From contig DNVL01000118.1 in NCBI GenBank assembly GCA_003507515.1, forward strand, positions 1 to 5,677: a stretch of DNA of 5,677 nucleotides. The letters run 5' to 3'. This DNA comes from Legionella sp. (GTDB taxonomy: Bacteria > Pseudomonadota > Gammaproteobacteria > Legionellales > Legionellaceae). The position numbers and the translations under genes are program-made. The notes below the pieces were generated by a model. It saw only the letters and a list, made by a program, of their open reading frames with translations. It was not told the origin of the DNA and did not search any database. Of the stretch, positions 1-5,677 are shown one piece after another (positions within the stretch are counted from its first letter, which is position 1; each line of letters begins with the position of its first letter).

Positions 1-209
1 ATGGTTTGCTCTGGATATTGTTTTAGCAGCTCGCGCGCATGACGCCCTACAATAAAATCAAATGATGCATCGCCGTTGCTAGGAACCGCGGTGACACAGG
101 ACGGCGTGAGTTCGTCGCCTTCGGCGTTGCGAAGGGCGGATACATTTATTTTTTTAATGCACGCGACTGAATTCGTTGTGCCTAGGTCAATGCCAATTGT
201 TATTCCCAT
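1..209 (-). CDS. Hsp70-family chaperone (DnaK-like), N-terminal fragment, runs off the left edge
   Basis: Only the first 69 codons are present. They carry the phosphate-1 motif of the Hsp70/actin ATPase fold at residues 5-18 (IGIDLGTTNSVACI), with Asp8 and Thr11-Thr12 where DnaK has its nucleotide-contacting residues, followed by NAEGDELTPS at 28-37, the usual second conserved block of Hsp70 proteins. The ATG at 209 is chosen because GAGGAA lies 5 bases upstream and because Met-Gly-x-x-Ile-Gly-Ile-Asp matches where DnaK itself starts. Hsp70 proteins bind and release unfolded peptides in an ATP-driven cycle in the cytoplasm. Between the two motifs the sequence (KKINVSALR) differs from canonical DnaK, and no DnaJ or GrpE gene is seen beside it, so this is probably an accessory Hsp70 paralogue rather than housekeeping DnaK. 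It lacks the N-terminal extension typical of HscA. The substrate-binding domain is outside the window, so the subfamily cannot be fixed. The family assignment is firm; the role is unknown. Confidence 0.9.
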   Translation of the reverse strand, partial: MGITIGIDLGTTNSVACIKKINVSALRNAEGDELTPSCVTAVPSNGDASFDFIVGRHARELLKQYPEQT

Positions 210-214
210 TGTAT

Positions 215-220
215 TTCCTC
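215..220 (-). promoter_or_regulatory. Shine-Dalgarno site of the Hsp70-family gene
   Basis: GAGGAA on the minus strand ends 5 bases before the ATG at 209. It supports that start over an out-of-frame ATG at 234, which has no comparable site. Confidence 0.7.
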
Positions 221-241
221 ATCTTATTTTCCATGTTATTC

Positions 242-247
242 ATTATA
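242..247 (-). promoter_or_regulatory. Possible -10 element (TATAAT) for the Hsp70-family gene
   Basis: A perfect TATAAT lies one base beyond the rpsI terminator hairpin and would start transcription about 25 bases before the Hsp70 ATG. The bases at a 16-18 nt spacing upstream fall inside the terminator stem and do not resemble TTGACA, and there is no TGn extension. It is therefore a weak or activator-dependent promoter at best, or a chance match in AT-rich sequence. Confidence 0.3.
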
Positions 248-248
248 C

Positions 249-276
249 AAAAAAACCCACATCCGTGGGTTTTTTT
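249..276 (-). terminator. Rho-independent terminator after rpsI
   Basis: A perfect 12-bp inverted repeat (seven A, then CCCAC; complement GTGGG, then seven T) flanks a 4-base loop, 16 bases after the rpsI stop codon. Read on the minus strand it gives a GC-rich stem core followed directly by a U run, the classic intrinsic terminator. Because A and T runs flank the core symmetrically it could also work on the opposite strand, though no plus-strand gene reads into it here. Confidence 0.9.
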
Positions 277-292
277 AAATACACTCAAACGA

Positions 293-724
293 TTAACGTT
301 TAGAGTACTGCGTTGCACGTCGTGCCTTGTGCAAGCCGACTTTTTTCCGTTCTACTCTTCGTGAATCACGTGTCAATAAACCACGTGCACGTAATTTTCT
401 TCGGCATGAAGTTTCATCGGCCTCTGTGCCTTCAGGAAGATCTTTCTCGTCGTAGCAGACCAGCGCGCGCGCAATCCCTAAACGAATGGCACCGGCTTGA
501 CCGGATATTCCACCACCAACCACCGTCGCGTAAATGTCAAACTTGGTGAGCATATCAACGGCTTCTAAGGGCTGTCGAATCACCATGCAGGATGTTTCAC
601 GACCAAAATATTCTTCCAATGCACGGTTGTTTACTTTGATTTCACCTTTGCCTGGGCGCATAAACACCCGTGCTGATGAACTTTTTCTGCGACCTGTGCC
701 GTAATATTGCTGTAGTTCAGCCAT
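293..724 (-). CDS. rpsI: 30S ribosomal protein S9 (uS9), with an acidic insertion
   Basis: The 143-residue product matches S9 along its length: [14 protein letters not shown] near the N-terminus (7-20), [12 protein letters not shown] (70-81), [13 protein letters not shown] (124-136) and the conserved SKR end. S9 sits in the 30S head, and its C-terminal tail reaches the anticodon loop of P-site tRNA. The start codon is ATG at 724, 5 bases after the rplM stop; its Shine-Dalgarno GAGGAA forms the last two rplM codons, so the two genes are very likely translationally coupled. Oddity: compared with the 130-residue E. coli protein there is an extra block of about 12 residues after YDEK, at about 95-106 ([12 protein letters not shown]). 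It is strongly acidic, unlike the basic remainder, and Cys90 and Cys107 flank it. The reading frame is intact on both sides, so this looks like a real lineage insertion rather than a frameshift. Confidence 0.98.
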   Translation of the reverse strand: MAELQQYYGTGRRKSSSARVFMRPGKGEIKVNNRALEEYFGRETSCMVIRQPLEAVDMLTKFDIYATVVGGGISGQAGAIRLGIARALVCYDEKDLPEGTEADETSCRRKLRARGLLTRDSRRVERKKVGLHKARRATQYSKR

Positions 725-729
725 AATAC

Positions 730-1164
730 TTATTCCTCAATATCAAGTTTCTTCGGTTGCTGGGCCTCATGGGGATGTTCTGTGCCCGCATAGATTTTAA
801 GCTTGCGGTACATGTCACGACCCAATGTGTTTTTAGGGAGCATTCCTTTTACAGCACGCTCGAGAATGCGGGCAGGATTTTTGGCCTGTAATTTATCGAA
901 AGAAATCGATTTGATCCCACCGGGATGCCCCGTGTGATGATAATACATTTTTTCTTTGAATTTACGACCTGTAACAATCAATTTTTCCACATTGGTCACA
1001 ACAATATAATCACCCACGTCAACGTCAGGACCATATTCTGCTTTGTGCTTACCACGTAACCGTCGTGCAACTTCGGTAGCAAGACGACCCAGTATTTTAC
1101 CGTCGGCATCAATATGACACCAATCACGTTTAACTTCGTGTGTCTTGGCTCTAAATGTTTTCAT
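730..1164 (-). CDS. rplM: 50S ribosomal protein L13 (uL13)
   Basis: The 144-residue protein is close in length to E. coli L13 (142) and aligns from end to end. It begins MKTFRAK and carries [23 protein letters not shown] from 22, [10 protein letters not shown] at 74-83, the family signature [13 protein letters not shown] at 104-116 and [17 protein letters not shown] near the end. L13 is an early-assembling 23S rRNA-binding protein of the large subunit. The ATG at 1164 is preceded by GGAG at a 7-base spacing. It is the first gene of the rplM-rpsI pair, the usual bacterial arrangement, and a sigma70-like promoter lies 53 bases upstream of the start codon. In E. coli this operon is repressed by L13 binding its own leader; nothing diagnostic of that is visible here. 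Confidence 0.99.
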   Translation of the reverse strand: MKTFRAKTHEVKRDWCHIDADGKILGRLATEVARRLRGKHKAEYGPDVDVGDYIVVTNVEKLIVTGRKFKEKMYYHHTGHPGGIKSISFDKLQAKNPARILERAVKGMLPKNTLGRDMYRKLKIYAGTEHPHEAQQPKKLDIEE

Positions 1165-1216
1165 TAACTAACTCCAAACCACCTGAAAATAATAATCTTT
1201 TAATCATGGACGGGCG

Positions 1217-1245
1217 ATTTTACCCAAAAATGATCGAATCCACAA
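1217..1245 (-). promoter_or_regulatory. Predicted sigma70 promoter of rplM-rpsI
   Basis: On the minus strand TTGTGG (1245-1240) and TAAAAT (1222-1217) are separated by exactly 17 bases, which is good consensus spacing with four of six and five of six matches. Initiation would fall near 1210, giving a leader of about 45 bases before the rplM ATG. It lies in the only sizeable gap between the ferredoxin gene and rplM. The assignment rests on sequence match alone. Confidence 0.5.
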
Positions 1246-1259
1246 GTGCAAAGGCACAA

Positions 1260-1577
1260 TTAATCTGAATTGATTAACAACCTTTCCACGCTTTGCCCCG
1301 AAACCAGGTGCTGGCGAATGATTTCGTCAATATCCGAAGGCGTGCCATAAGTATACCACACTCCTTCTGGATATATGACCATGCAAGGCCCAAGACCGCA
1401 GCGGCCCAGACAGCCTGATTTACTCACACGTATTTTATGATGACCGTACAAGCCAAGCGCATGAAGCCGTTCTTTTAGATAATCAAAAAAAGGCTCACCG
1501 CCTGCGTTTGCACAACAGGCTTTTCCATCCGCTTTCTGATTGGTGCAAACAAATATGTGTTTTGTATAATAACTCAA
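1260..1577 (-). CDS. Thioredoxin-fold [2Fe-2S] ferredoxin
   Basis: The 105-residue protein has the cysteine layout of the thioredoxin-like [2Fe-2S] ferredoxins (Aquifex/Clostridium type, related to the NuoE subunit): Cys11 in FVCTNQ, Cys21/Cys22, then Cys56 and Cys60 in [22 protein letters not shown]. Cys11, one of 21/22, 56 and 60 are the likely cluster ligands; Cys65 is an additional conserved-looking cysteine. It has no signal peptide or membrane segment, so it should be a soluble cytoplasmic electron carrier or sensor. Its redox partner cannot be named from this window. The start is TTG at 1577, overlapping the ihfA TGA (TTGA). No in-frame ATG or GTG lies just upstream, and the next Met is residue 66, beyond two of the ligands, so the TTG is the best start. 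No strong Shine-Dalgarno precedes it, which suggests translation depends on coupling to ihfA. Confidence 0.9.
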   Translation of the reverse strand: MSYYTKHIFVCTNQKADGKACCANAGGEPFFDYLKERLHALGLYGHHKIRVSKSGCLGRCGLGPCMVIYPEGVWYTYGTPSDIDEIIRQHLVSGQSVERLLINSD

Positions 1578-1873
1578 TTGGGTTGATCTCGTGAGTCTAT
1601 TTTTGTTTTTAATTTAAAGCCTGGCTTAAACGTCACTACACGCCGGGCCGCCACTGGAATATCCTCGCCTGTTTTTGGATTTCGGCCCGGACGAACCGGT
1701 TTGTCTCGTAGCACAAAATTGCCAAACCCGGACAGTTTCACATGATGCCCCTGTTCCAATATGGACCGTATCTCTTCAAAAAATTGATCGAGAATATCCC
1801 TGGCATCTGGCTTTGATAAACCGATGTCATTGCACAAGGCATCTACCATAATCGCTTTACTGAGTGCGCTCAC
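1574..1873 (-). CDS. ihfA: Integration host factor alpha subunit
   Basis: The 99-residue protein equals E. coli IhfA in length and keeps its hallmarks: [18 protein letters not shown] (18-35), [14 protein letters not shown] (45-58), [14 protein letters not shown] (61-74), which is the DNA-binding arm with the intercalating proline at Pro66, and [13 protein letters not shown] (77-89). The conserved GEDIP and RRVVTF context favours IhfA over HU and IhfB. With IhfB it forms the heterodimer that bends DNA sharply in recombination, replication and promoter control. The start is GTG at 1873, chosen because AAGGAA lies 6 bases upstream and the N-terminus then aligns with the E. coli start; the internal Met9 has no ribosome site. 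It follows pheT by 30 bases, the standard gammaproteobacterial position. The stop codon overlaps the ferredoxin start. Confidence 0.98.
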   Translation of the reverse strand: MSALSKAIMVDALCNDIGLSKPDARDILDQFFEEIRSILEQGHHVKLSGFGNFVLRDKPVRPGRNPKTGEDIPVAARRVVTFKPGFKLKTKIDSRDQPN

Positions 1874-1879
1874 CGTTCG

Positions 1880-1885
1880 TTCCTT
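1880..1885 (-). promoter_or_regulatory. Shine-Dalgarno site supporting the GTG start of ihfA
   Basis: AAGGAA on the minus strand ends 6 bases before the GTG at 1873, inside the 30-base gap after pheT. It fixes the non-ATG start. Confidence 0.75.
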
Positions 1886-1903
1886 AGCTGTTGGGTCATC
1901 GTG

Positions 1904-4300
1904 CTACCCCACCATCGGCGTCATATCGCGCAGTACAATCGCGAAATCATCTTCCAATCGTTTGAGTACAGCCGCAATCACCGCATGAATCTCCGTGTCT
2001 ACCAGTGTGCGTTTATCGTCCTGCAAGGTCAAGGCTATCGCTAAACTTTTTTTACCCCTAGGAATGGAGTCGCCCATATAGACATCAAACACATCAAAAC
2101 CTTTCAGCATGCTGACGCTCACGATCTCACGCACAGCCTGCTCAATCTCCCCTACAGAAACGCCTGTGTTGACCAACAAAGACAAGTCTCGGCGAATCTG
2201 TGGGTATTTGGAGATGGCTTGAAATCGCGCGGGAGAAGGATGGCAAAGCGGCGCCAATGACAGCTCAAACAACATCACATCTGACTTTAGATCAAGCGCG
2301 TCCAGCAAACGCGGATGCAATACCCCTATCCAACCGGCCTCTGTATCGCCTATCAAGACACGTGCTGATTGTCCGGGATGTAGCGCTGGATGCGACGCTG
2401 CAACAAAACGCACATTTGGTATCTGTAGCGCATCAAAGAGTGCTTGCAAATCCCCTTTCATGTCATAAAAATCAAAGGTTCTTAGGGGTTCACTCCAATT
2501 TAACCCGCCATGCGCGCCCGTTAATAAGCCAGCCACGCACGCATGCTCTTGCACCTGCTCACCGTCCCGTTCAAATACCACGCCTGACTCAAAAAATCGG
2601 ATGGCCGTTTGCTGTCGATGAAGATTGTAGATCATAGACGCCAGCAGCCCAGGCCAGAGGCCCACCCGCATTTGCGACAATTCGGAAGAAATCGGATTGA
2701 GCAAATCAAACGTCTGTGCATCAGGATACATCGCACTTTGAAATTCAGGATCAACAAAACTATAATTAATCGCTTCATGGTAACCGCGCCCACTTAAAAA
2801 GGCAGACATGCTCGTAGATAGCCGCTCAAGAGGATGGATGGGACCTGCTTGCATATTCGTTATCACGGGCGTGCCATGGATGTTATCATAGCCATAGAGC
2901 CGAATAATTTCTTCGACCAAATCCACATCCAAGGCAATATCAAAGCGGTGTGAGGGCACATCAATGGACCAAAGGACGCCACTTTGCTCGACGTGCATGC
3001 CTAACCCACGCAGCATCAACGCCATATCGTCGAAAGGGATATCTAGCCCTGTCAATTGCTTCACTTTCTCAGGATTGAATAATATGCTTGCTTTCGTCGG
3101 CATATGATCGAGCTGATTCACACAAGTGATAGGGCCGGCCCTGCCACCCACGATGGATTGCAATAAATCGGTTGCCCGTTCCAGCGCCAAGGCTTGTAGC
3201 GCAGGATCAACGCCTCGTTCAAAGCGCTGCGAGGAATCACTGCATAAGCCATAACGCCGAGCAACGCCTGCCACGACCAATGGATTGAAAAAAGCGCTTT
3301 CAAGGAAAATATCGGTGGTGTCTGCTTGTACCGCACTGGCATTCCCTCCCATAACGCCCGCGATGCTGAGAGGAGCTTCATCGTCAGCAATCACCAACAC
3401 CTGATCATGCAGCGTGATGTCTTGCCCATCCAGCAAGACCAGTGTCTCGTCAGCATGGCTAAAACGAACATGAACTTCACCACGAATGGTGTTCAAATCA
3501 AACGCGTGCATCGGTTGCCCTAGCTCCAGCATGACGTAATGGGTGACATCAACCACTGGATGCAGGACGCGAATACCTCCACGGCGCAACCGCTCTTTCA
3601 TCCACAGGGGTGTGATTGCCTGGGGGTTAATTCCGCGGATGACACGGCCACAATATTGGGGGCAAGCCGCAGGGGCGTGTAAGTGTACATTGAGGGATGC
3701 ATCACTATCCGGTGGAATGATCTGGGAGGGTAATGCTTGCAATGGCAATTGGTTGAGTGCCGCCACCTCCCTTGCAACGCCTAATATACTAAAACAATCC
3801 GCCCGATTGGGCGTGAGATCAATATCCAAAACCTGGTCATTTAAGTCCAAATAGTCGCGCAAATCCGTCCCAATGGGCGCATCATCCGGCAGCTCCATGA
3901 TGCCTTCGGAGCGATCGTCCAAACCGAGTTCTGACACGGAGCAGAGCATGCCCTGAGACAACTGGCCACGCAGCATGGATTCTTTGATGATAAGATCCCC
4001 GGGCAAATGCGCGCCCTCCAATGCCAACGCCACCTTTAATCCTGCACGTACGTTCTGAGCACCACACACGATCTTCAAGGGAGAGCCAGTGCCCGCATCC
4101 ACCTCACACAGGGTCAACTTATCCGCTTCTGGGTGGGGCGTGGTTTGCATGACATGGGCTACAACCACGTGACTAAATACGCCCGCAACTGGATTTAGCG
4201 CATCCACTTCGAGACCCGCCATTGTTAATTGAGCGGCCAATTGTTGACCTGTTAAAGAGGGATTGACCCACTCTCGCAACCACGCTTCACTTACTTTCAT
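1904..4300 (-). CDS. pheT: Phenylalanyl-tRNA synthetase beta subunit
   Basis: At 798 residues this matches the long bacterial PheT (795 in E. coli) and appears intact. In order: N-terminal [14 protein letters not shown]; an EMAP-like tRNA-binding domain at about 40-150 (HPEADKL at 56-62, [13 protein letters not shown] at 115-127); TPNRADC at 163-169; the B3/B4 editing region at about 210-380 with GQPMHAFD (261-268) and [10 protein letters not shown] (357-366); B5 at about 402-475, ending in RLYGYDNI; a degenerate class II synthetase-like core; and a C-terminal ferredoxin-fold anticodon-binding domain over roughly the last 95 residues ([13 protein letters not shown] to IVLRD). With PheS it forms the cytoplasmic alpha2 beta2 enzyme that charges tRNA-Phe; the beta subunit hydrolyses mischarged Tyr-tRNA-Phe. 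The ATG at 4300 follows pheS by 9 bases, and its AAGG Shine-Dalgarno overlaps the pheS stop (TTTTAAGG), so the two subunits are likely made in step. Confidence 0.99.
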   Translation of the reverse strand: MKVSEAWLREWVNPSLTGQQLAAQLTMAGLEVDALNPVAGVFSHVVVAHVMQTTPHPEADKLTLCEVDAGTGSPLKIVCGAQNVRAGLKVALALEGAHLPGDLIIKESMLRGQLSQGMLCSVSELGLDDRSEGIMELPDDAPIGTDLRDYLDLNDQVLDIDLTPNRADCFSILGVAREVAALNQLPLQALPSQIIPPDSDASLNVHLHAPAACPQYCGRVIRGINPQAITPLWMKERLRRGGIRVLHPVVDVTHYVMLELGQPMHAFDLNTIRGEVHVRFSHADETLVLLDGQDITLHDQVLVIADDEAPLSIAGVMGGNASAVQADTTDIFLESAFFNPLVVAGVARRYGLCSDSSQRFERGVDPALQALALERATDLLQSIVGGRAGPITCVNQLDHMPTKASILFNPEKVKQLTGLDIPFDDMALMLRGLGMHVEQSGVLWSIDVPSHRFDIALDVDLVEEIIRLYGYDNIHGTPVITNMQAGPIHPLERLSTSMSAFLSGRGYHEAINYSFVDPEFQSAMYPDAQTFDLLNPISSELSQMRVGLWPGLLASMIYNLHRQQTAIRFFESGVVFERDGEQVQEHACVAGLLTGAHGGLNWSEPLRTFDFYDMKGDLQALFDALQIPNVRFVAASHPALHPGQSARVLIGDTEAGWIGVLHPRLLDALDLKSDVMLFELSLAPLCHPSPARFQAISKYPQIRRDLSLLVNTGVSVGEIEQAVREIVSVSMLKGFDVFDVYMGDSIPRGKKSLAIALTLQDDKRTLVDTEIHAVIAAVLKRLEDDFAIVLRDMTPMVG

Positions 4301-4309
4301 TAAATCGCC

Positions 4310-5323
4310 TTAAAACTGCTTCAAAAAGGTAATGTCATTTTCAAACATCATGCGCAAATCATCGATGCCGTAATACAGCATGGCAAGCCGGTCCAACCCC
4401 ATACCAAATGCCCATCCCTGGTACTCGTCAGGGGAAATGTTCACGGCATTCAACACATTGGGGTGCACCATGCCACAGCCTAACACCTCAAGCCACCCCG
4501 TATACTTGCATGAGCGGCACCCTTTACCTGAACACTGCGTGCATTCAATGTCAACTTCTGCCGACGGTTCGGTAAAAGGAAAATAGGACGGTCTAAATCG
4601 AATGGCCAATTCCCGCCCAAAAAAAGACGCGAAAAAATCATGGAGCAACCCTTTCAAGCCCGCTAATGTGGCTTGCTTATCAATCAACAGGCCTTCAACC
4701 TGATGAAACATGGGCGTATGCGTCACATCAGAATCACAACGGTACACGCGACCTGGGGCAATCAACCGCAGGGGTGGGGTGCGCTTCTCCAGGGTACGAA
4801 TTTGAACAGGAGACGTATGGGTGCGCAATAAACGACCATCCCCAAAATAAAAGGTATCGTGCATGGCGCGAGCAGGATGATGCCCTGGGATATTCAGCGC
4901 TTCGAAATTATAAAATTCCGTTTCAATTTCTGGCCCTTCCACAATATCAAACCCGAGCCGACTGAAATAATCATTCACGCGTTGCTTGACTTGCGTCACG
5001 GGGTGTAATGAGCCGGACTGGTTATTACGTCCTGGCAAACTGACATCAATATGCTCATTGGCTAATTTTTGTTGCAACAGGTGTTCATTTAACGCCAGCA
5101 TTTTCTGCTCGATTTGCTCTGCTATTTCACGCTTGGCTTGGTTGACCAACTGGCCTATACGAGGTTTTTCTGCCGCAGGCAAATGAACCAGTGTCTTGAG
5201 GATATCGGTCAGTCGGCCTTTTTTACCCAGGTAGTCGACACGAATCGCCTCTAATGTGGGGATATTTTCTGCCTGCGAAATGGCGGCTAACGCGTCATGT
5301 TGTAACGAGGTGAGATCTTGCAT
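4310..5323 (-). CDS. pheS: Phenylalanyl-tRNA synthetase alpha subunit, with a Cys4 insertion
   Basis: The 337-residue protein is the catalytic subunit that activates phenylalanine and transfers it to tRNA-Phe. An N-terminal helical, probably coiled-coil arm (about 1-90) leads into the class II catalytic domain: motif 1 around HPVT...GPEIE (107-133), [20 protein letters not shown] (137-156), motif 2 APGRVYR through [11 protein letters not shown] (189-211), the phenylalanine pocket [11 protein letters not shown] (248-258), [16 protein letters not shown] (276-291) and motif 3 [11 protein letters not shown] (306-316). Ala305, equivalent to E. coli Ala294 in the substrate pocket, is kept. Between the pocket and GWLEV there is a C261-x2-C264-x4-C269-x2-C272 insertion, probably a zinc knuckle, which E. 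coli PheS lacks but which occurs in other bacterial PheS. The start is ATG 5323: GAGG sits 6 bases upstream. A TTG at 5335 in the same frame would add four residues but has no ribosome site and would overlap that GAGG. Confidence 0.98.
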   Translation of the reverse strand: MQDLTSLQHDALAAISQAENIPTLEAIRVDYLGKKGRLTDILKTLVHLPAAEKPRIGQLVNQAKREIAEQIEQKMLALNEHLLQQKLANEHIDVSLPGRNNQSGSLHPVTQVKQRVNDYFSRLGFDIVEGPEIETEFYNFEALNIPGHHPARAMHDTFYFGDGRLLRTHTSPVQIRTLEKRTPPLRLIAPGRVYRCDSDVTHTPMFHQVEGLLIDKQATLAGLKGLLHDFFASFFGRELAIRFRPSYFPFTEPSAEVDIECTQCSGKGCRSCKYTGWLEVLGCGMVHPNVLNAVNISPDEYQGWAFGMGLDRLAMLYYGIDDLRMMFENDITFLKQF

Positions 5324-5329
5324 AATAGG

Positions 5330-5333
5330 CCTC
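5330..5333 (-). promoter_or_regulatory. Shine-Dalgarno site deciding the pheS start
   Basis: GAGG on the minus strand lies 6 bases before the ATG at 5323. It favours this ATG over the in-frame TTG at 5335. The five bases GAGGC here are also complementary to GCCTC at the end of the upstream hairpin's 3' arm (5365-5369). Confidence 0.7.
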
Positions 5334-5360
5334 AACGGGGCGGATACACCCTTTTTGTAG

Positions 5361-5414
5361 AAAAGAGGCTGGGACCTACCGACACGTCATTTTGTGTCAG
5401 TAAGCCAAAGCCTC
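5361..5414 (-). terminator. Terminator or attenuator hairpin between rplT and pheS
   Basis: On the minus strand, bases 5414-5394 pair with 5385-5365 around an 8-base loop. Over 21 positions there are 16 Watson-Crick pairs, 3 G-U wobbles and one 2-base T/C internal mismatch. The base of the stem is GAGGCT/AGCCTC and the tip GACAC/GTGTC. The 3' arm is followed at once by TTTTCT, a short U run as in an intrinsic terminator. It begins 27 bases after the rplT stop and ends 37 bases before the pheS ATG. It could end the infC-rpmI-rplT message partially, or act as a pheST attenuator in the position E. coli uses for one. No convincing promoter is seen between it and pheS, so pheST probably depends on read-through. 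Confidence 0.75.
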
Positions 5415-5441
5415 CAGATGTAACAAGTAATGGTCAGTCAA

Positions 5442-5677
5442 TCAAGCAAGAGCGGCTTTCGCAAGCTCTGCAACGGCAGCAAACGCCGCTTTATCATGAA
5501 CGGCCATGTCAGCAAGGACCTTACGATCCAGCTCAATCTCTGCTTTTTTCAAACCATCAATCAAACGACTGTAAGACATGCCACATTCACGGGCTTGCGC
5601 ATTGATACGCACAATCCACAATGCACGAAACTGCCTTTTCTTTTGACGACGATCGCGGTATGCATATTGCCCGGCTT
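5442..5677 (-). CDS. rplT: 50S ribosomal protein L20 (bL20), C-terminal part, runs off the right edge
   Basis: The last 77 residues of L20 are present, beginning [20 protein letters not shown], equivalent to about residue 42 of the 118-residue E. coli protein, and ending KAALA followed by TGA at 5444-5442. [26 protein letters not shown] and the [13 protein letters not shown] segment are typical of the family. L20 is essential for early 50S assembly and in E. coli also represses its own operon by binding the rpmI leader. Its position directly upstream of pheST, with infC and rpmI expected beyond the right edge, is the common gammaproteobacterial arrangement. The N-terminal RNA-binding extension is outside the window. 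No sign of damage is seen in the visible part. Confidence 0.98.
   Translation of the reverse strand, partial: AGQYAYRDRRQKKRQFRALWIVRINAQARECGMSYSRLIDGLKKAEIELDRKVLADMAVHDKAAFAAVAELAKAALA

Noticed and set aside
187..234. A 15-codon minus-strand reading frame (MENKMRKYN...) overlapping the Hsp70 start, as a possible leader peptide
   Set aside because: It lacks a ribosome site at its own ATG, and its composition only reflects the AT-rich leader and the Hsp70 codons read out of frame.
1246..1257. Small inverted repeat GTGC-CTTT-GCAC after the ferredoxin gene, as a possible terminator
   Set aside because: The stem is only 4 bp and no U run follows, so it does not qualify as an intrinsic terminator.
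1574..1600. An IHF binding site near the end of ihfA (GATCAACCCAATTG)
   Set aside because: It fits the ATCAA half of the consensus but not the TTR half at the required spacing.
2200..2637. Plus-strand open frame of 145 codons
   Set aside because: It lies wholly antisense to the well-conserved pheT coding sequence and resembles no known family; the same holds for the other plus-strand frames across pheT and pheS.
5324..5335. Longer PheS beginning at the TTG at 5335 (adds four residues, M/L-R-P-I)
   Set aside because: There is no ribosome site before the TTG, and GAGG lies 6 bases before the ATG at 5323, inside the would-be extension.
5324..5441. A sigma70 promoter for pheST starting from the TTGACT at 5441-5436 or the TTGTTA at 5426-5421
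   Set aside because: No acceptable -10 hexamer occurs at 16-18 bases from either; the best candidates match two or three positions only.

Overview
This window is a conserved translation-gene segment of a gammaproteobacterial chromosome. All genes lie on the minus strand, so transcription runs from high to low coordinates. In that direction the order is rplT (3' end only), pheS, pheT, ihfA, a small thioredoxin-fold [2Fe-2S] ferredoxin gene, rplM, rpsI, and the 5' end of an Hsp70-family gene. The rplT-pheST-ihfA order and a true IHF alpha subunit point to Gammaproteobacteria. The ferredoxin next to rplM-rpsI and the Cys4 insertion in PheS would fit a Legionella/Coxiella-like lineage, but that placement is inference with low confidence.

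Right part (5677 to 1260): rplT ends at 5442. A 118-base gap follows, holding a long imperfect hairpin with a short U run, which is a good candidate for a terminator or attenuator controlling read-through into pheST. PheS and PheT together form phenylalanyl-tRNA synthetase (alpha2 beta2); they are 9 bases apart, and the pheT Shine-Dalgarno sequence overlaps the pheS stop codon. ihfA starts at GTG 30 bases after pheT. The ferredoxin gene begins at a TTG that overlaps the ihfA stop codon, so these two are probably translationally coupled.

Middle (1259 to 1165): a 95-base gap contains a plausible sigma70 promoter (TTGTGG, 17 bases, TAAAAT) pointing into rplM.

Left part (1164 to 1): rplM and rpsI form a two-gene ribosomal operon 5 bases apart, closed by a perfect 12-bp terminator hairpin. 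A TATAAT hexamer lies next to that hairpin, and 33 bases further on begins an Hsp70-family protein that runs off the left edge.

Most of the window is ordinary core genome. No mobile element, CRISPR array, tRNA or phage feature was seen, and no wholly new system is evident. The points most worth a second look are the pheST leader hairpin without a visible Phe-rich leader peptide, a 12-residue acidic insertion in ribosomal protein S9, the coupled ferredoxin of unknown role, and the divergent Hsp70 start. No gene-free stretch exceeds 118 bases.
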